Assembly (NCBI RefSeq): GCF_003473485.1
Contig: NC_053042.1
Coordinates: forward strand, 53,407,762-53,471,761
DNA from: Medicago truncatula
Taxonomy: Eukaryota > Streptophyta > Magnoliopsida > Fabales > Fabaceae
Direction of reading: 5' to 3'
DNA length: 64,000 nucleotides
The position numbers were made by a program, and so were the translations under genes. The notes under the pieces were generated by a model, which had not been told where the DNA came from, did not search any database, and was given only the letters and a program-made list of their open reading frames with translations. Positions 47,101 through 59,365 of this stretch are shown piece by piece. Every line of letters begins with the position of its first letter. Within the stretch, counting starts at the first letter, position 1.

Positions 47101-47957
47101 GGCTATGTTTGGATTGATGGAATGGAATGGAGTGGAGTGGGATAAAACCATGTTCCATTGTTTGATTTTGCAAAAAATGAATAGGATGGAATGGAGTATG
47201 ATGGAACTCATTTCATCCAATACCACTCATTAAACTAATGGAATGGAATACATTAATAGTACAATGACAACTTTACCCTCCTTCCTTCATTTTTTTCTTT
47301 TGTTCAGCGTGTCTTATTTTATCTTGCTTTTCCCATCTTCTACCACTCTTTCCTGTCTCGTTTCCAATATCACTTCTTTATTCACTCATAAATCTCTTAC
47401 ATCATTTCCATTGTGTTTTCTAGTTTTCAATAATTTTTCTAACTTTACTATAATTAAGCCTATGAAGTTTAAGCTACCAAATAGAAATATAATTATTCTA
47501 TATCATGCATGAACCATTATTACGCACTGCACAATATCTTCACTTCTAACTAATTAGTACAATATATTTTTTGTTGTTTATGGTATGAAGTATGAACATG
47601 TATTGACTTTGAGACTCCTAAATGAAATTGCTTGTTAAAAATTAAAAAAAAAAAACTTTTGCAAAATATATTGAATTTATGGTGTTACTCATGTTTATTT
47701 TGTACTTGTTTATTATGATGTTATTTGATGCCAAAATACCCATATATTCATTGAATTGAGTTGACAAATTCAACAAATTGATTTTTTAAACTAATTGGTA
47801 AAAAAGGAATAAAAAAAGTTATAACACTTTCCGTTCCGTCCACTTTTCAAACAATGGAGTGGGAAATTAGTTTCATTCCATCGTAAAATATTCAAACAAT
47901 GGAATGAATTTTTTTTTCCATTCCGCTCCGTTAGTTTCAGTTTATCCAAACAGAGCG
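47101..47957. mobile_element. Tourist-like (PIF/Harbinger) MITE, second copy
   Basis: 857 bp from GGCTATGTTTGGATTGATGG to TTTATCCAAACAGAGCG, with TAA on both sides (47098-47100 and 47958-47960), the classic 3-bp duplication of this superfamily. It shares the GGAATGGAATGGAGTGG arms with the copy nested at 23513-24422. The 89-codon frame at 47243-47512 lies inside and is not a gene. Confidence 0.8.
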
Positions 47958-47960
47958 TAA

Positions 47961-49598
47961 GAGTTGTGATAAAGACTTAGAAGTAAGAGACTTTTTTTTT
48001 TAAGGATAGAAGTAAGAGACTTTATTTCTTAGGTTTGGCTGTCTATGTTTTTTTTATTAAAAAAAAAATAGGTTTTTTTTAATTAAAATAGACGTTTTTA
48101 AAAAATGTATACTATTTCCTTAAGAAAAACTATATAAACTATTTGTGATCATAAAAAAAAAAAAAAAAAAAAAAAAAACTAAAAGATTATTCATAACAAA
48201 CAAAATTTAATACGTTTCTCAATATAATAAGTTAATATTTAAAAATTACTTATGATTAAGTCCAATAAACTAAAATATTTGTTAGTTTATATATTTGAGT
48301 TGAAAGCTAGCTAGTATAACCAAAACAATTAACAAAAATCAAATTATAGACGGGCGGGTGGTATTAGTATAAGCCATTATGATTATGATAAACTAATGAT
48401 ATACTTTTTAAGTGGAAGATTACAAACAAACCTACAAAAAGCTCTCACTTTCTTTGGAGTTAGTAAGATTCTCATAGATCTCTCTCAAAGCTAGAAAACC
48501 AATATAGAAATATAGATTTCAACGTCAATCACGCAAACATCATAAACAACAACAATTCATCATGAACAACACGTAATGGTGGGGGACCCAAACTCTAAAA
48601 TTTAGTAAATACTCACCTGAGCGTTATCATATTCATTCAGATGTCCTTCATGTCATAAACATTAAAATGTCCTTTTAGACAAGGCAACTATAATACACAT
48701 GATGTGTGTATATAATGAGTAAAGGTTCCTGTTTTTACTTTAATATTTTTCATATATATACCTATAGTATGAATATGAATCAATCTCCTAGCTAGGTAGG
48801 TGTTTGGAGCTTATTCTTGCTTTGACTTTAGTCACGAAAAATTGCTAACATGGGATATATAAGTTGACAAAGTGATTTTTTTTCGAGCCATATTTCTCTA
48901 AAAAATGGTACTAATAATATTCAACAGACGAATGAACACTAAATATAAACATCAATTTTAGCGGTGATTTATATTTTGATACGTCAAAAGAATAATGCAT
49001 CCACCTCATTGGAGGAGATCATGTACAATACTAGATCAAAGTGTATGTGTTAGATTAGATTTGAGAGTAATTAAACAAAATAATTTATTCAAAAAGAGTT
49101 GATATAATATAAGTACAAGTGATACTAAATCTACTGATAAGAAGCAGGGACGATGTGTTAGATTATATTTGAAAGTCATGTATAGTTTTGTTTACGATCT
49201 TGGATTCTGTCATATACTATGAAAACTCTCTTGTTGTAGGGCATATAGTTTCCACTTTTTCTAGAGATATATAGCTAATATCAATATATATGCATTTGGT
49301 GGTGGCTGGTGGGTGGTGAAGATGTCGGCATTTTAGATTGAATAGAGGCTAAAATTGGTAAAAGAAATAAAATAAATCGGTGAAATATAATTAAGGTGTG
49401 GAAGAGACAAATATATATGTCTAGATTTGAGGCATGCAGACATAACACTTGCAAAGAATAAGGATGGTTTCAGAAATTCTTTGTATGAGATGAGATCAGA
49501 TCAGCTGCACAAGTAGTTGGTGTCAGCAGTAGCCAGGGTGGGGAGATAAACACATGGGCTTCACGATGCCTTTGTTTGCCTCATTGGTTTTCGTTCCT
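47961..49598. other. AT-rich spacer, no gene seen
   Basis: Poly(A)/poly(T) runs, including a long A run at about 48153-48178. No exon-like frame or clear element ends were found. Confidence 0.45.
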
Positions 49599-49607
49599 TC
49601 ATCAATA

Positions 49608-51267
49608 ATCTAATTAATTATGTTTAAGGTTGCTATAAATAAACGAATTTTTAATATTCGTTCCTATTTAAATTTTATTAAATTTTTCATCCCAACATTT
49701 TTTCCGTTTGTAAGTTTGGCCTTTGCCGTCAAACTGTGCTGATTAGGCTAACAGAATGTTGACTCAGACATGTCACGTGGACATTTCAAGTGATATGGCT
49801 GTCATGTGGTAAATGACATCATATGTTTTTGGTCCCTATAAAATTGGGACCTTTTAAGTTTAGTCCTTACTTAATTATAATAGTGTTTTTAGTCCATATA
49901 AAACAATTATGCAATCTGTTTTAGTCCCTACTAAATCTAAATTTGTTTAATTATGCTTAAACTTTTAAGATTTTGAACAATTTTTTGCACAAGTATTAAG
50001 AACATCACGAAAAGTTTATCTGCAAAAAATTATCTCAAAAATTTATTTCTGCGTCCAGATTTTTGTTACTTTTATTTTAAACTTTTGTCTTTTAAAAAAA
50101 TTCATATTTAATTTATTTCATGTTAAAAAATTCTAAATTTTAGTAAACGAACCTTTAGTAATGTTCTAGACTTGTATAAAAAAAAATTATTGAAAAATTT
50201 AAGAGTTTTTAGAAAAGCGTCGTCGGCGTGAACGAGGTGGTGAAAAATCCAAACTCTCTCCTACTCTATTCACCACCTCGTTCACGCTGGCGACACTCTT
50301 CTAAACTTTGCTTGTAAATTCATGTAAGACATCAATTTCAACAACTTAATCACACGTCAACTTCAACACACAAAAACTCAACAATATTCACCATTGAAAA
50401 ATCCAGCAACAAACTTTTCGAGAGAGAAACAGAACCAGTCGATTTTCAAGGTTTGGATCGGGAAACAAAGAGTGGGAGCGAAGAAGATTGAAGAGAGCGA
50501 AGTAGTAACAAAGAGAAACAGTAACACATATTTGGTTTTTTTCCCCAGCAAATTCAGGGAATGACCGGAAATATTTGCAGGGTGAAATATTTTATGGATC
50601 TAGAAGAATAAAAAAGAATGAAGGAGAGTGATAGGCTTTGACAAAAATTATGGGAAAATTTGTAACTATCCTTAAACTCTTAAATTTTTCAATGGTTTTT
50701 TTTTATACAAGTTTAGAACATTACAAACGGCTCGTTTAATAAATTTAGAATTTTTTATTATGAAATAAATTAAATATGAATTTTTTTAATAGACAAAAGT
50801 TCAAAATAAAAGTAATAAAATTCTGGACGTAGAAATAAAATTTTGAGATAATTTTTTGCAAATGAACTTTTCGTAATGTTCTTAACACTTGTCCAAAAAA
50901 AATTTCAAAATCTTAAAAGTTTAAGCATAATTAAACAAATTTAGATTTAGTAGGGACTAAAACTGACTGCATAATTTTTTTATATGGACTAAAAACACTA
51001 TTATAATTAAGGACTAAACTTAAAAGATCCCAATTTTATAGGGACCAAAAACATATGATGTCATTTACCACATGACAGTCATGTCACTTGAAATGTCCAC
51101 GTGACATGTCTGAGTCAGCATTTTGTTAACCTAGTCAGCACAATTTGACGGCAAGGACCAAACTTACAAACGGAAAAAAACGTTGAGGATGAAAAATTTA
51201 ATAAAATTTAAATAGGGACCAATGTTAGAAGCTCACTTATTTACAGGACTTTAAACATAATTAACCC
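49608..51267. mobile_element. 1.66-kb Mutator-like foldback element with about 600-bp inverted arms
   Basis: The left arm (49608 to about 50210) and the right arm (about 50650-51267) are inverted copies over nearly their full length. Blocks include TTAATTATGTTTAA, CCGTTTGTAAGTTTGG, ACATGTCACGTGGACATTTC, AAATGACATCATATG and GGTCCCTATAAAATTGGGA, each present inversely on the other side. Flanks TCATCAATA (49599-49607) and TAATCAATA (51268-51276) agree at eight of nine. The middle holds its own hairpin (about 50226-50292, GGCGTGAACGAGGTGGTGAA and its inverse) and no transposase. Confidence 0.82.
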
Positions 51268-51276
51268 TAATCAATA

Positions 51277-53240
51277 GGTTTGAATACAATTTTTTTTTTT
51301 GACAAAAGGTTTAATTAAATTCTGGTTTTTATAGTGTATGTGCATTTCGGTTAGTCTAGTATTTATATTTTTAAAACTATCTTGTCAAAAAAGATTAAAA
51401 TTATTTAAATTTAATCATACCTTCAATTTTTAATCTAAAATGTTTGGGATTCGATGATGATGAACTTGAGGTATAAAATATTATCGAAAGTTTCAAAATA
51501 ATAGAATTTGATAAAATTTGTAGAATGTAAGATTAGAATTTAAAGAAAAGAAAAATCTTGTTTTTTACTTTTTAGTTGAATTTGATTTTTTTAATTAATA
51601 ATTTTTTGTATTAATTATAGTTTTGGATGTCTCCTTATTTTCTCTCATTCAGGAAGTTGGTTCTCTCATTTAAAATCCATCAGTTTTGATCTTTCACTTA
51701 GATTTTTAGTCTGATAAAAGATTGTGTGACATGCTTTAAATAACATAATAATATACAATATGATGATATGAAATTATTAACATCCATGAAAATACAAAAA
51801 AAAAAAAAAAAAAAAAAACTAAAACATATAGTTTCAACTTTAAAAATTAATAATTTAGGTAATTTAATTTTTTTTTTTAGGGGAATTTAGGTAATTTAAT
51901 TAATGACTTGTAAATAATTTATCCATGTAGATTATTCAACATCATCATTTTGTATGTTACGTAACGTGCTAGCTACATCACCATTTTATAGTCTACGATT
52001 TTGAACGAGGGATTGAAATTGATGGATTTTAAAATAGGGGGATCAATTATGTAAATGAGTGGAATTAAAGGGACCAAAATTGTATCGATTTAAAACAATG
52101 TGAGCAATCTATATTGTTAAAGTTTTTTTTTTGTACACAATAGATGAGAAAAAAGATTGATAGTCTTAATCAAACAACTAAAAACTTGAGGAATTAAAAT
52201 TCCTAAAAAAAATAAAATTGATGAATTAAAATTGTTTTGTACTAGTCCAAAGGTCCATATATAGTTCACTACCTATTAAGTCCAAATGGTCACATGCCCG
52301 AACACGATTATGATCCGGTCTAGTAGCCTTGGATATCTTCCAATCAAACTTTAATGGCTACCTTGGGACTCGCCGCTCCGCAATGCCTCAATGACTCGTA
52401 ACAAATCATTGGAACTGATGAAACGATGCATGTAACGACTTCTCATCAAGTCTTTAACTCCATACGACAACCTTGATAAGAGTGTCTTTCATCACAAATG
52501 CAACACACTATCTATCCCTTCTATACCTCTCTCACTTTTTGCTCTAATACTAACTTGAACGTCAAAGATACTTCAAGAATTTTCATTTCATGAGACAGGT
52601 AAGACCATAGTGAGGATGGAAGTTCTATTTTCAGAATTTCAATTTGCTTGTATTTTTTGTGTTGAGTTCAATAATATCCCTTTAAGTGAAAAATATTAGA
52701 ATTTTTTCTGCTGTGTGAGTTGATAGATGTGTAATTGTTAGCAATATTAACTATAATGTCGTAGAAAATAGGGAGACATGACCGAGAATCATGAAGAGAT
52801 AATGTACGGTCATAATTGTATTTGGTATGAAGTGACCTGATGTCTAAGTTGAGTTAAAGTCTTGATTTAGAAAACTTAATATCATCAGTTGATCAAGGAA
52901 GCTGGTAAGCTTTCAATTGGCCATCTCACACAATTTGTTCAAATACATGGAAAGAGTGCAACTAACGATTGCCACACAAATTAAACATCAATCTACACTT
53001 ATCTAATTTATAGATAAATTTATAGTCAAATAAAAAATATATTGTTGATAAATGATAAATTCTTATGCACGACTTATTAGATGCTCTGAGTAAAAGAAAT
53101 ATTGTTAATAAATTCTTTTGCACGACTTATATTAGATGTTCGAGTCAATACAATTGTTGATTGTGTTTGGTCAAGTGGAGAGCCTAGATGAACACTTACA
53201 TTAGAGAGACATGCATGTAGGTAGGTACCACACTTCTAAA
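51277..53240. other. Repeat-like spacer; possible old LTR remnant
   Basis: AT-rich. The less AT-rich part at about 52,240-52,620 (CTAATACTAACTTGAACGTC at about 52,543) resembles the U5 end of some legume LTRs as I recall them, but no terminal pairs were found. No gene. Confidence 0.3.
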
Positions 53241-53457
53241 ATCTTAAGGTATTAGGTTTATGGATTCTCTTTGTTTATAAAGTGTTTAACATTCACTTTT
53301 TTTATCAGATGTGAGATATATTATTCACACTTAACATACCAACAATTACTCAAAACCTTAAAGTATTAGGTTTATGGATCCTCTCGTTTATAAAGTGTTG
53401 AACATTCACTTTTCCATATGCTGTGAGACATATTTCTCACACTTGATATACCAACAA
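53241..53457. repeat. Two direct copies of a roughly 100-bp unit
   Basis: Copies at about 53241-53344 and 53354-53457 share CTTAA(A/G)GTATTAGGTTTATGGAT, GTTTATAAAGTGTT, AACATTCACTTTT and ATACCAACAA in the same order, at about 80-85% identity by eye. Confidence 0.75.
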
Positions 53458-55679
53458 GTTGCTTTGGCAAATTCAACGACATGTTGACATCGGTTTCATA
53501 ATTCAAACTCGAAAATTATCATTTAATAGAGAATTGATGTAAACTCTATCATTTAATAGATAATCCTAATCAATGATTATTAACATTATTGTTCCCATCT
53601 CTTAGAGAACTGTACATAAGATTTTCACCTCATACGGCTCCTGAAAAGCCTTAAGTGAGTATAAGAACCGAGACGATATTTATCTCGTGATATACCCATA
53701 GGATATAGAAGATTTAAATCCAAGGAACATTTATGAGTTAGACCAATTCAATTATGTTTCTTCTAAAAATAACTAAATAAGACTTTCATATCATTTTACA
53801 TTTATAGGCTTAATAAACTAGTAATTTTATTCTTTCAAAAGAAAAAAAACTAGTAATTTTATCGAACGCTTAAGTTAACTGTCTATCATTAGCTATTCAT
53901 TACAAGTTATTTGTTAACGACTGTAAATTTTTCTATTTCTTTCCAAAAAAAAAAAAAAAAAAAATCTATTATCAACTAACTTATTCTTTCTTTTTTTGTT
54001 ACAATCGACTGACTTATTCCTTCACTAAAGAAAAACTTCTCATTTTTACTAAAGAAAGTCTAGTAGTACTATTCTTTTAGAAAGACATATTTGCGACCGA
54101 GGTGTATATATATATATATAAAAAGAGAAGTTTTTATTTGTCGCTTGAGTTAATTAACACATAAATAAGATCGATTGCAGTATTTAGTAGGCAACAACAA
54201 TGTTGATAACAACTCTCTCTTTTCCCTTTCCGAATGTGACAAATTTTTTTCTTTTTGATCTACCAAATATGAATGATTTAGGGTTAATTTTAACCGGAAA
54301 TCATTTTTTTAAATTATTTTTCTCTATCAAAGAGAGATGATTATTTGGGGTTAATTTTGATCCGAAATCACTTTTTTGAATTGTTTTTCTTTTTCTTTTA
54401 GTTAAATAAGTGATTTTCAGTTTATTTTTGTTATTTTGTCGTCTAGCACGTCATTTTTTTTTTCCGTCTTTGTGTGGTATGTTTTTGGTTCCCATCTTAA
54501 TGCGGTGTTTTTTTTTATTCACGTTGAAATATTAGCTTTGATCAAATGCAGATTCAACTAATGACTTTTGCGTCGTCAATGTTGCAGATCCGAAAATATG
54601 AGTATATTCAGTGGCTTGAATATAATCATATTTTTAAGTATATGTACTATGTCGTTTTATGTTATTAACTTGAATTTGTTGTTTTATTAGTGACCATATT
54701 AAGAGTGATGAGTCTGATTTTCGGATAAAAATTAGTCATCCTTATTTTCTGTTTTATTTTTTTTAAGAGAGTCATCCTTAATGTAAATAGATACTTTGCA
54801 TCAACCATATAATTAAAAGTACCAAAAAAAACCATATGATTAAAAGAAAGAAAAAACAAAAAAAAAATCTGCTAAACCGAATTCATTGACACTAGTCCAA
54901 CGATTCTGTCTTGTGATGATCTAGACATTGAAGTCATTGGGGTTGAGATGATAAACAAAGGAATGGCCCCAGTCGACTATTAAATAGCTGCACTCTCTCT
55001 TTCAATATATATTCACCAAATCAACAACTTGTTTTTTTTTTAAAACAACCAAATCAACAAGTTAATAGGTTGAGACCATGGGTTACCCTACAAACTCTAG
55101 CTAGCTTTATGCTTAAATTTGAAGTGTATGAATGAAATATAAACTGAAAAGAAAACGATATATTCATATTGAATTGTTGGCAGTTACCCAAAGCCAATCA
55201 TTAAATTTTTATACTACAAGACTTTAAACCTGTGCCATGCCATACTTTGATCACATGCATATCATCATATTCTCAATCCTCGTCCCGATTCCATGACCCT
55301 CTGATTGTTGGAATAATAAAATGATTTCTTTTTCTACATCAACCATAAATATAATCCTCGTCCTCACCCCATTCATTCCATCTCTGATATGCCTAACTGT
55401 TCATTAGTCAAATAATTGATGACAAGGTCACCTTTGTAATTTGAACTAACGAGTAAATAACTGTTTATGAGAGACAATTCCAACCATTTGGGTCCCTTCC
55501 TTGTGGGTCTTCTTGGGTCGTGTTCCCATTTCTTCACACACTTTCTCTTCCTTCCTTCAGACATCCGCATAATCTTTCTCTCTCCACATCATTCTTTTTT
55601 TTTTATTTTTTAATTTGTGTATATCAAAACAAAACCAATTGAAAATCAAATAATTTGTACTCAAATAATTAATGAAATT
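53458..55679. other. Distal upstream region of the C2H2 gene
   Basis: No gene is seen. A degenerate duplicated segment (TTTAGGGTTAATTTTAACCGG at 54278 and TTTGGGGTTAATTTTGATCCG at 54344) and a short TA run near 54105 are the only structures noted. Some of this may act as distal regulatory DNA, which the sequence alone cannot show. Confidence 0.4.
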
Positions 55680-55694
55680 CAGTTAAGACAAGTT

Positions 55695-55828
55695 TTTTTA
55701 ATAGACGATATGACAAAGTTATCATAAACTTACACACACAAAGTAGAGGTATCGGGGTTCGAACTCTGGTTATGACGTTCGGCCTAACAATTTCAACATT
55801 TTTGTTAATTGAGCTAGGGCTTATAAGA
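55695..55828 (-). mobile_element. tRNA-derived SINE with perfect 15-bp target-site duplication
   Basis: On the minus strand it has box A-like TAGCTCAATTAACA (55802-55815) and box B-like GAGTTCGAACCCC (about 55755-55767), ending in a short A tail (T run at 55695-55700 on the plus strand). CAGTTAAGACAAGTT flanks both sides exactly (55680-55694 and 55829-55843). Confidence 0.85.
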
Positions 55829-56009
55829 CAGTTAAGACAAGTTATTCGATAAAATCGCAAGTTTAAATTATAAATAAAATAATATTTGATCAGACTTTAT
55901 TTATCCCTTATCAAATTGTAAATTACTAGGGTCTTCCTCTGCATAAAATTTAATTGTGTAGTATGTAAAGGCATAGCTCCATTAATAATGTCAATAATGC
56001 TAGACCGAA

Positions 56010-56125
56010 TATTTTGAACTGGGTCTAAATTTAAAACATGTGGTGGTCAGAGTTCGAACTCCAGACCTTAAATATATTATGTATTTTTTCTACCAACAGT
56101 TAAGTTCACTAGAAGAAACATTATT
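56010..56125 (-). mobile_element. Possible second SINE-like unit, just upstream of the C2H2 gene
   Basis: The minus strand carries box A-like TTAACTGTTGGTA (about 56091-56103) and box B-like GAGTTCGAACTCTG (about 56047-56060). GTCAATAATG at 55990 and CATTATTGAT near 56120 are inverted, not direct, so the ends are unclear. It lies 60-180 bp before the TATA box of the zinc-finger gene. Confidence 0.45.
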
Positions 56126-56187
56126 GATGTATGTGAATTAAGGGGTGTTTACCACTTAGTTTGAAAAAGAAAAAAAAGAATCTCGTG

Positions 56188-56195
56188 TATAAATA
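56188..56195 (+). promoter_or_regulatory. TATA box of the C2H2 zinc-finger gene
   Basis: TATAAATA in the context TCGTGTATAAATAGACCC. A start of transcription about 30 bases downstream (around 56,220) would exclude the in-frame ATG at 56206 and favours the ATG at 56326. Confidence 0.6.
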
Positions 56196-56325
56196 GACCC
56201 AACACATGCAACAAATCCTTAATATAAACACATTAAGTGTCGCTCTTCTTGTCTCACACTTTCACAACTCTTTCTTCATCACAACTCACAAACCCTTCAA
56301 CTCTATTCAAATTCAAACAACTTCC

Positions 56326-57159
56326 ATGGATAACAACCACCATGATCATTACAATACTAAAACAACAAACCCAACTTCCCAAACACACCTTAAGCTCTTT
56401 GGTTTCAGCTTCCATGAAGATGAAACCATGCATGATATTCAAGACTCAACAACAACAACAACCAAAACAACTTCTTCTTCCACCTCAACTTCACCATCAA
56501 GATCACCGGACTCCTCTGGTATCAACGAAACTTTCCCACCTTCCTCCGGTGAAAGAAAATACGAGTGCCAATATTGTTGCAGAGAGTTTGCAAATTCACA
56601 AGCCCTTGGCGGACACCAAAACGCTCACAAAAAAGAACGTCAACAACTCAAACGTGCTCAGTTACAAGCTAACCGAAACGCCGCCGTGTCTTTCGTTCGA
56701 AACCCTATCATCTCCGCCTTTGCTCCTCCACAACACTTGCTAGCTCCGCCAGGTTCCATGATGGTTCCAGCTTCCCCTTCCTCCTGGGTTTACGTTCCGC
56801 CACGTTCCGCTCCTCCTCCGTTCCACGTCTCAGTTTCACACGGTTGCGTTTTCCCGTCGGGAAACGGAAACACCATGATGAGTAGTAGTAGTAGTAATAA
56901 TAATAGTAATATGGTGAAACCTGTGGGTGCAGGGATGTTTCCATGTGTTGGCGTTGTAGGGGATTCAACGTCCACATTGTCAACGATGCAGGTTCAGGCC
57001 CGGGCCCACCATGGGCCATGTTTGAGTAGGTTCTCAAAAGGTGATAGTGGGCCCAATTTTGATGATGCATTGGGCTTAGATTTGCACCTTAGTCTTGCGC
57101 CAGCTGCAAATCGATCACGTGGCTCGGCTCAGCTTGGTTATTCTAGATGCTCCCCTTAA
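56326..57159 (+). CDS. GIS3: Single C2H2 zinc-finger transcription factor, GIS3/ZFP5/6/8 type
   Basis: Single-exon gene of 277 aa, predicted nuclear. N-terminal motif [12 protein letters not shown] is typical of the ZFP5/ZFP6/ZFP8/GIS clade. The one zinc finger has C81-x2-C84-x12-H97-x3-H101 with the plant-specific QALGGH sequence. Low-complexity Thr/Ser and Asn/Ser stretches follow. The C-terminus holds LDLHLSL (251-257), an LxLxL EAR-type repression motif. In Arabidopsis this clade controls trichome initiation downstream of gibberellin and cytokinin. Position next to ARG1 and sequence make GIS3 (At1g68360) the likely counterpart, but close paralogues exist. I chose ATG 56326 (TTCCATGG context) because the upstream in-frame ATG at 56206 lies only 11 bases after the TATA box. 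TA/TG microsatellite follows the stop. Confidence 0.88.
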   Translation: MDNNHHDHYNTKTTNPTSQTHLKLFGFSFHEDETMHDIQDSTTTTTKTTSSSTSTSPSRSPDSSGINETFPPSSGERKYECQYCCREFANSQALGGHQNAHKKERQQLKRAQLQANRNAAVSFVRNPIISAFAPPQHLLAPPGSMMVPASPSSWVYVPPRSAPPPFHVSVSHGCVFPSGNGNTMMSSSSSNNNSNMVKPVGAGMFPCVGVVGDSTSTLSTMQVQARAHHGPCLSRFSKGDSGPNFDDALGLDLHLSLAPAANRSRGSAQLGYSRCSP

Positions 57160-57162
57160 GGG

Positions 57163-57165
<3 letters not shown>

Positions 57166-57214
<49 letters not shown>
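57166..57214. repeat. TA/TG compound microsatellite after the C2H2 gene
   Basis: A TA run (57166-57200) passes directly into TG repeats (57201-57214), starting seven bases after the stop codon. It is probably inside the 3' UTR and so would be transcribed. Confidence 0.85.
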
Positions 57215-59060
57215 GCTGAGTGTACATTTATTTTATTTTATTTTTAGGTTTTGTTTAAGCAAATTATTTCAACAACTGCTATCTGCTCTATTTTTCACTA
57301 TTATTATTCAAAAAAGTTGCATACTACCCATTTACATTTATAAATTCAACAATTTTTGAAGTATTATTGATTAAATTGTAATAAATAGATTGATAAAATG
57401 ATATATTAAAACTAATATTAATATTCGTCAAAAAAAAACTAATATTTTATAAAACTATCCGATGAACCAAACTATAGGGGATTGATGCATTTTTTTTAGT
57501 ACATTCTTGTCCATTTCATTGTATTGTATATAATGGAAAGATGCTTTTAAAAATGGGAGAAAAAAGAAGAAGAAATTATTATATAATAGAATGATATTTG
57601 GGATTTGAACTCTATCTTTTGAGATTACAACTACAAGACTATATATATCTTGCTTGATGCTTATTATTATGACTGGATCATTATAACATTTTGATTGAGG
57701 AGTGATTAAATCTGACATGCATTGGATCCTGTTAACGACTCAATTATTAATTTAGTAACTGTATGGTGAGAAATGTAAAATAAAAATGAATAGACATACG
57801 GATACAGCCCAATATATCAAAACCAGTGATGTTTATGCAGGTATAGCTAGGACAGGCAGAAAGTACAATCCATTAATTAAATTATAATGACGAATGATAA
57901 ATTTCAGTTCATGCCTAAATTTTAAGAAAAGGAATGATATTTGAACATCATTTTTGTACAACCAACAACTTTTTTGTTATTTTTTAATATATTTTTATTG
58001 ATTTTGATTTGCGTGCTCTTCACATTGTCAAAGGTTGTTGCATAAGTTGTACAAGTAACACAACTCTTTTAAGAAATTAAGTCTATAGTACAAAATTTTA
58101 GTTCACGTGATCACAGGAGTTTTAAGTTGAAAGTACTGTACTTTGTTGAGGTCAAAAGAGCATTTCAATTTTCAACATATGGTAAATTACTTGATGCTTG
58201 TTACGTAGTATATACTACTACTACTACTAGAATTATCTATCTTACATATATGCAGATCTAACTTGGCCAAATATATAGATTTTATGCGAGTCCTCTCAAT
58301 TTTTTACCATGTCATAATTTACCTGAAGTCGTTACTTAAAGATTTGAGTCTGGCTCTACTCAAACCAACATAATATTGGTGTCATTATGTTTTGTTACCT
58401 AATATCTCATTTAACTTCTTTAATTTATAAATACTTACAAACTCATAAAGATTATTTTTTAATTATTGATAGAGAGTAACAACATTATTATCAGAATCAC
58501 GTGGTCACAAGCTCTATGGCTATGAATGAAAAAAAATAAAAAAATACAGTAAAGATTACAACACTAAAGTTTTACTCAAGTGTGGAGAAGAAAATATGTT
58601 TAGGTGCGAATTTGAATCCGCAATACCCTTCTTTTTTATGCATTTGTTTGAATTTCTTATGCGGTGAATAGGGGGTGTTAATAGTTACGTTTGTTTATGT
58701 CAGTGTCAGTGGCATATGTAACAACATAATTTAATTTTTGTCAACAAAATTAAGAAACCATTATATATCGGTGATTAGAGCAGCATCATGAACAAAATTG
58801 GAAAAACAACTAATTATGCCCAATTGTGTCACGTTGTTGCAATAACATTATAACCATGCAAGAAAAAGAATCTTATTTTTGACAAGAAAGAGAATCTTAG
58901 ATGAAGGCTGATACATTGATTCCATTGTTTTGTTCCCTCTATAGATTTTTAAGATCTTTATGCCTCTCAAAGAACGTGAAACATTATCACAATACTTTCA
59001 TTCTAAACGTCAAAACTTCTATATTTAACCCTTCAACGGTTTGGTTGGTGCCTTATATAC
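57215..59060. other. Spacer, no gene seen
   Basis: 3' flank of the zinc-finger gene, then AT-rich sequence. No frame in it has a recognisable motif. Confidence 0.5.
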
Positions 59061-59365
59061 GAGTTCGGGTATGCTCCATTTAAGCTAAGCTTTATTTACT
59101 CCATTTAGGATTTGGATGCAAGACATGTGGTAAAAAAATATTGAACGGTTGAGATTTTAAATTAAAAGATAATATTTGTTTAATAAAAATACATAATAAT
59201 AACAAACAAATCATGTTCCCTTCTTTTCTTCTTTCATATTGCAACAACCTTTTATTGTTTTTTAATTTAAAATCTCAACCGTTAGATATTTTTTTGTCAC
59301 ATGTCTTGCATCCAAACCCTAAATAGAATAAATGGAGTTTAGCCTAAATGGAGCATACCGGACTC
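59061..59365. mobile_element. 305-bp MITE-like inverted repeat
   Basis: Arms GGTATGCTCCATTTAAGCTA and, inversely, GGTATGCTCCATTTAGGCTA. They continue through TTTGGATGCAAGACATGTG and CGGTTGAGATTTTAAATTAA, so each arm is about 100 bp at roughly 85-90% identity. The centre is AT-rich. I could not find a matching target duplication, so the exact ends and superfamily are open. Confidence 0.7.

Noticed and set aside
50214..50300. The GC-rich hairpin as a microRNA precursor
   Set aside because: It is the centre of a foldback transposon, has no known miRNA sequence that I recognise, and nearly perfect arms fit siRNA-type or transposon origin better.
56206..56325. Upstream in-frame ATG of the C2H2 gene (40 extra residues)
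   Set aside because: It lies 11 bases after the TATA box, so it should precede the transcription start; the extension also has no family similarity.
56708..57070. Minus-strand 120-codon frame over the C2H2 gene
   Set aside because: It is antisense to a well-supported coding exon and includes poly-Tyr from the AGT repeat.
5516..57159. A biosynthetic or defence gene cluster acting as one system
   Set aside because: The seven genes belong to unrelated processes, and the gene order is explained by ancestral synteny plus a local kinase duplication.
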